DNA from: a virus
Length of the DNA: 28,659 nt
Virus record (IMG/VR): IMGVR_UViG_3300018080_000473
Span: 1-28,659 of that record
Reading direction: 5' to 3' (one strand)
Numbering within the stretch: position 1 is the stretch's first letter; each line of letters opens with the position of its first letter. Shown here piece by piece: positions 28,540 to 28,659 of the stretch. The notes under the pieces are model-generated. The model was not told the DNA's origin. It saw nothing but the letters and a program-made list of their open reading frames with translations, and did no database searches. The position numbers and the translations under genes are program-made.

Positions 28540-28659
28540 TTATGCTTCCTTTCAAATTCTAGTTGTTTAAAACGCTCATCTCTTTTTATTTCATTAAGCC
28601 ATTGCTCTTTCCATTTATAATCATCCTGCTGTTTCTTCCATAGCTTATATGCCTGATCA
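28536..28659 (-). CDS. C-terminus of a basic, tryptophan-rich protein, 5' end beyond window
   Basis: A reverse-strand frame entering from the right edge gives the last 40 residues: DQAYKLWKKQQDDYKWKEQW, then LNEIKRDERFKQLEFERKHK and a stop at 28536-28538. It is highly charged and helical. It is too short to identify; the tight ATGA junction shows that the leftward operon continues from beyond the window. Confidence 0.55.
   Translation of the reverse strand, partial: DQAYKLWKKQQDDYKWKEQWLNEIKRDERFKQLEFERKHK

Noticed and set aside
1-28659. tRNA genes, integrase, transposase or attachment sites
   Set aside because: I looked for cloverleaf-like GC-rich stretches, recombinase motifs and long flanking repeats and saw none that could be supported.

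Overview
The window is most of a tailed-phage genome (or prophage) with a short-tailed, podovirus-like virion plan. It is AT-rich, has no tRNA, CRISPR array or transposase that I can see, and uses the standard bacterial code with ordinary Shine-Dalgarno sites. The recognisable core is a terminase (TerL at 1541-2785), a P22-type portal (4252-6339), a scaffold, an N4-gp56-type major capsid protein (7718-8656), connector and tail-hub proteins, three ejection-type proteins and a large cluster of tail-fibre genes. No integrase, endolysin or polymerase gene is visible; they may lie outside the window.

Layout. (1) 1-653, minus strand: a small ORF and a D12-class adenine methyltransferase cut by the window edge, behind a promoter whose -35 lies in the loop of a perfect inverted repeat. 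(2) 936-2785, plus: two small helix-turn-helix-like proteins and TerL, overlapping one another. (3) 2786-3603: a gene-poor stretch with a probable 58-residue minus-strand ORF, a strong intrinsic terminator and a GC-rich palindromic island. (4) 3604-17185, plus: the virion assembly operon from small basic proteins and portal through capsid, tail hub, a GNAT-like protein and ejection proteins. (5) 17182-17470, minus: a two-gene micro-operon (ribbon-helix-helix repressor plus a one-helix membrane peptide) with a near-consensus promoter that would give a leaderless mRNA. (6) 17560-24766, plus: six fibre genes that are largely paralogous, a fibre-assembly chaperone-like gene and a small membrane peptide. 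(7) 24806-24880: back-to-back terminators. (8) 24920-28659, minus: the early/replication side, with a DnaD/O-like replication initiator carrying an iteron-type origin inside its coding sequence, a histone H1/Hc1-like DNA-binding protein with its own promoter, two SpoVG-like small proteins, membrane and acidic proteins, and a DUF551 protein.

The late genes all read rightward and the early genes leftward, converging on the terminator pair at 24.8 kb. If the genome is circular or permuted, the leftward genes at 1-653 and 24920-28659 would form one early arm, and 654-935 would be the divergent control region. The Hc1-like protein closely matches the core of the chlamydial histone-like family as I remember it, so a Chlamydiota or other intracellular host is worth testing, but this is inference from a single small protein.

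The most interesting points are the lambda-O-like origin (27386-27545) with a possible OOP-like antisense RNA upstream, the phage-encoded Hc1-like protein, the RHH/membrane micro-operon between ejection and fibre genes, the modular fibre array with a decayed copy, and a 149-base two-frame overlap at 14325-14473.
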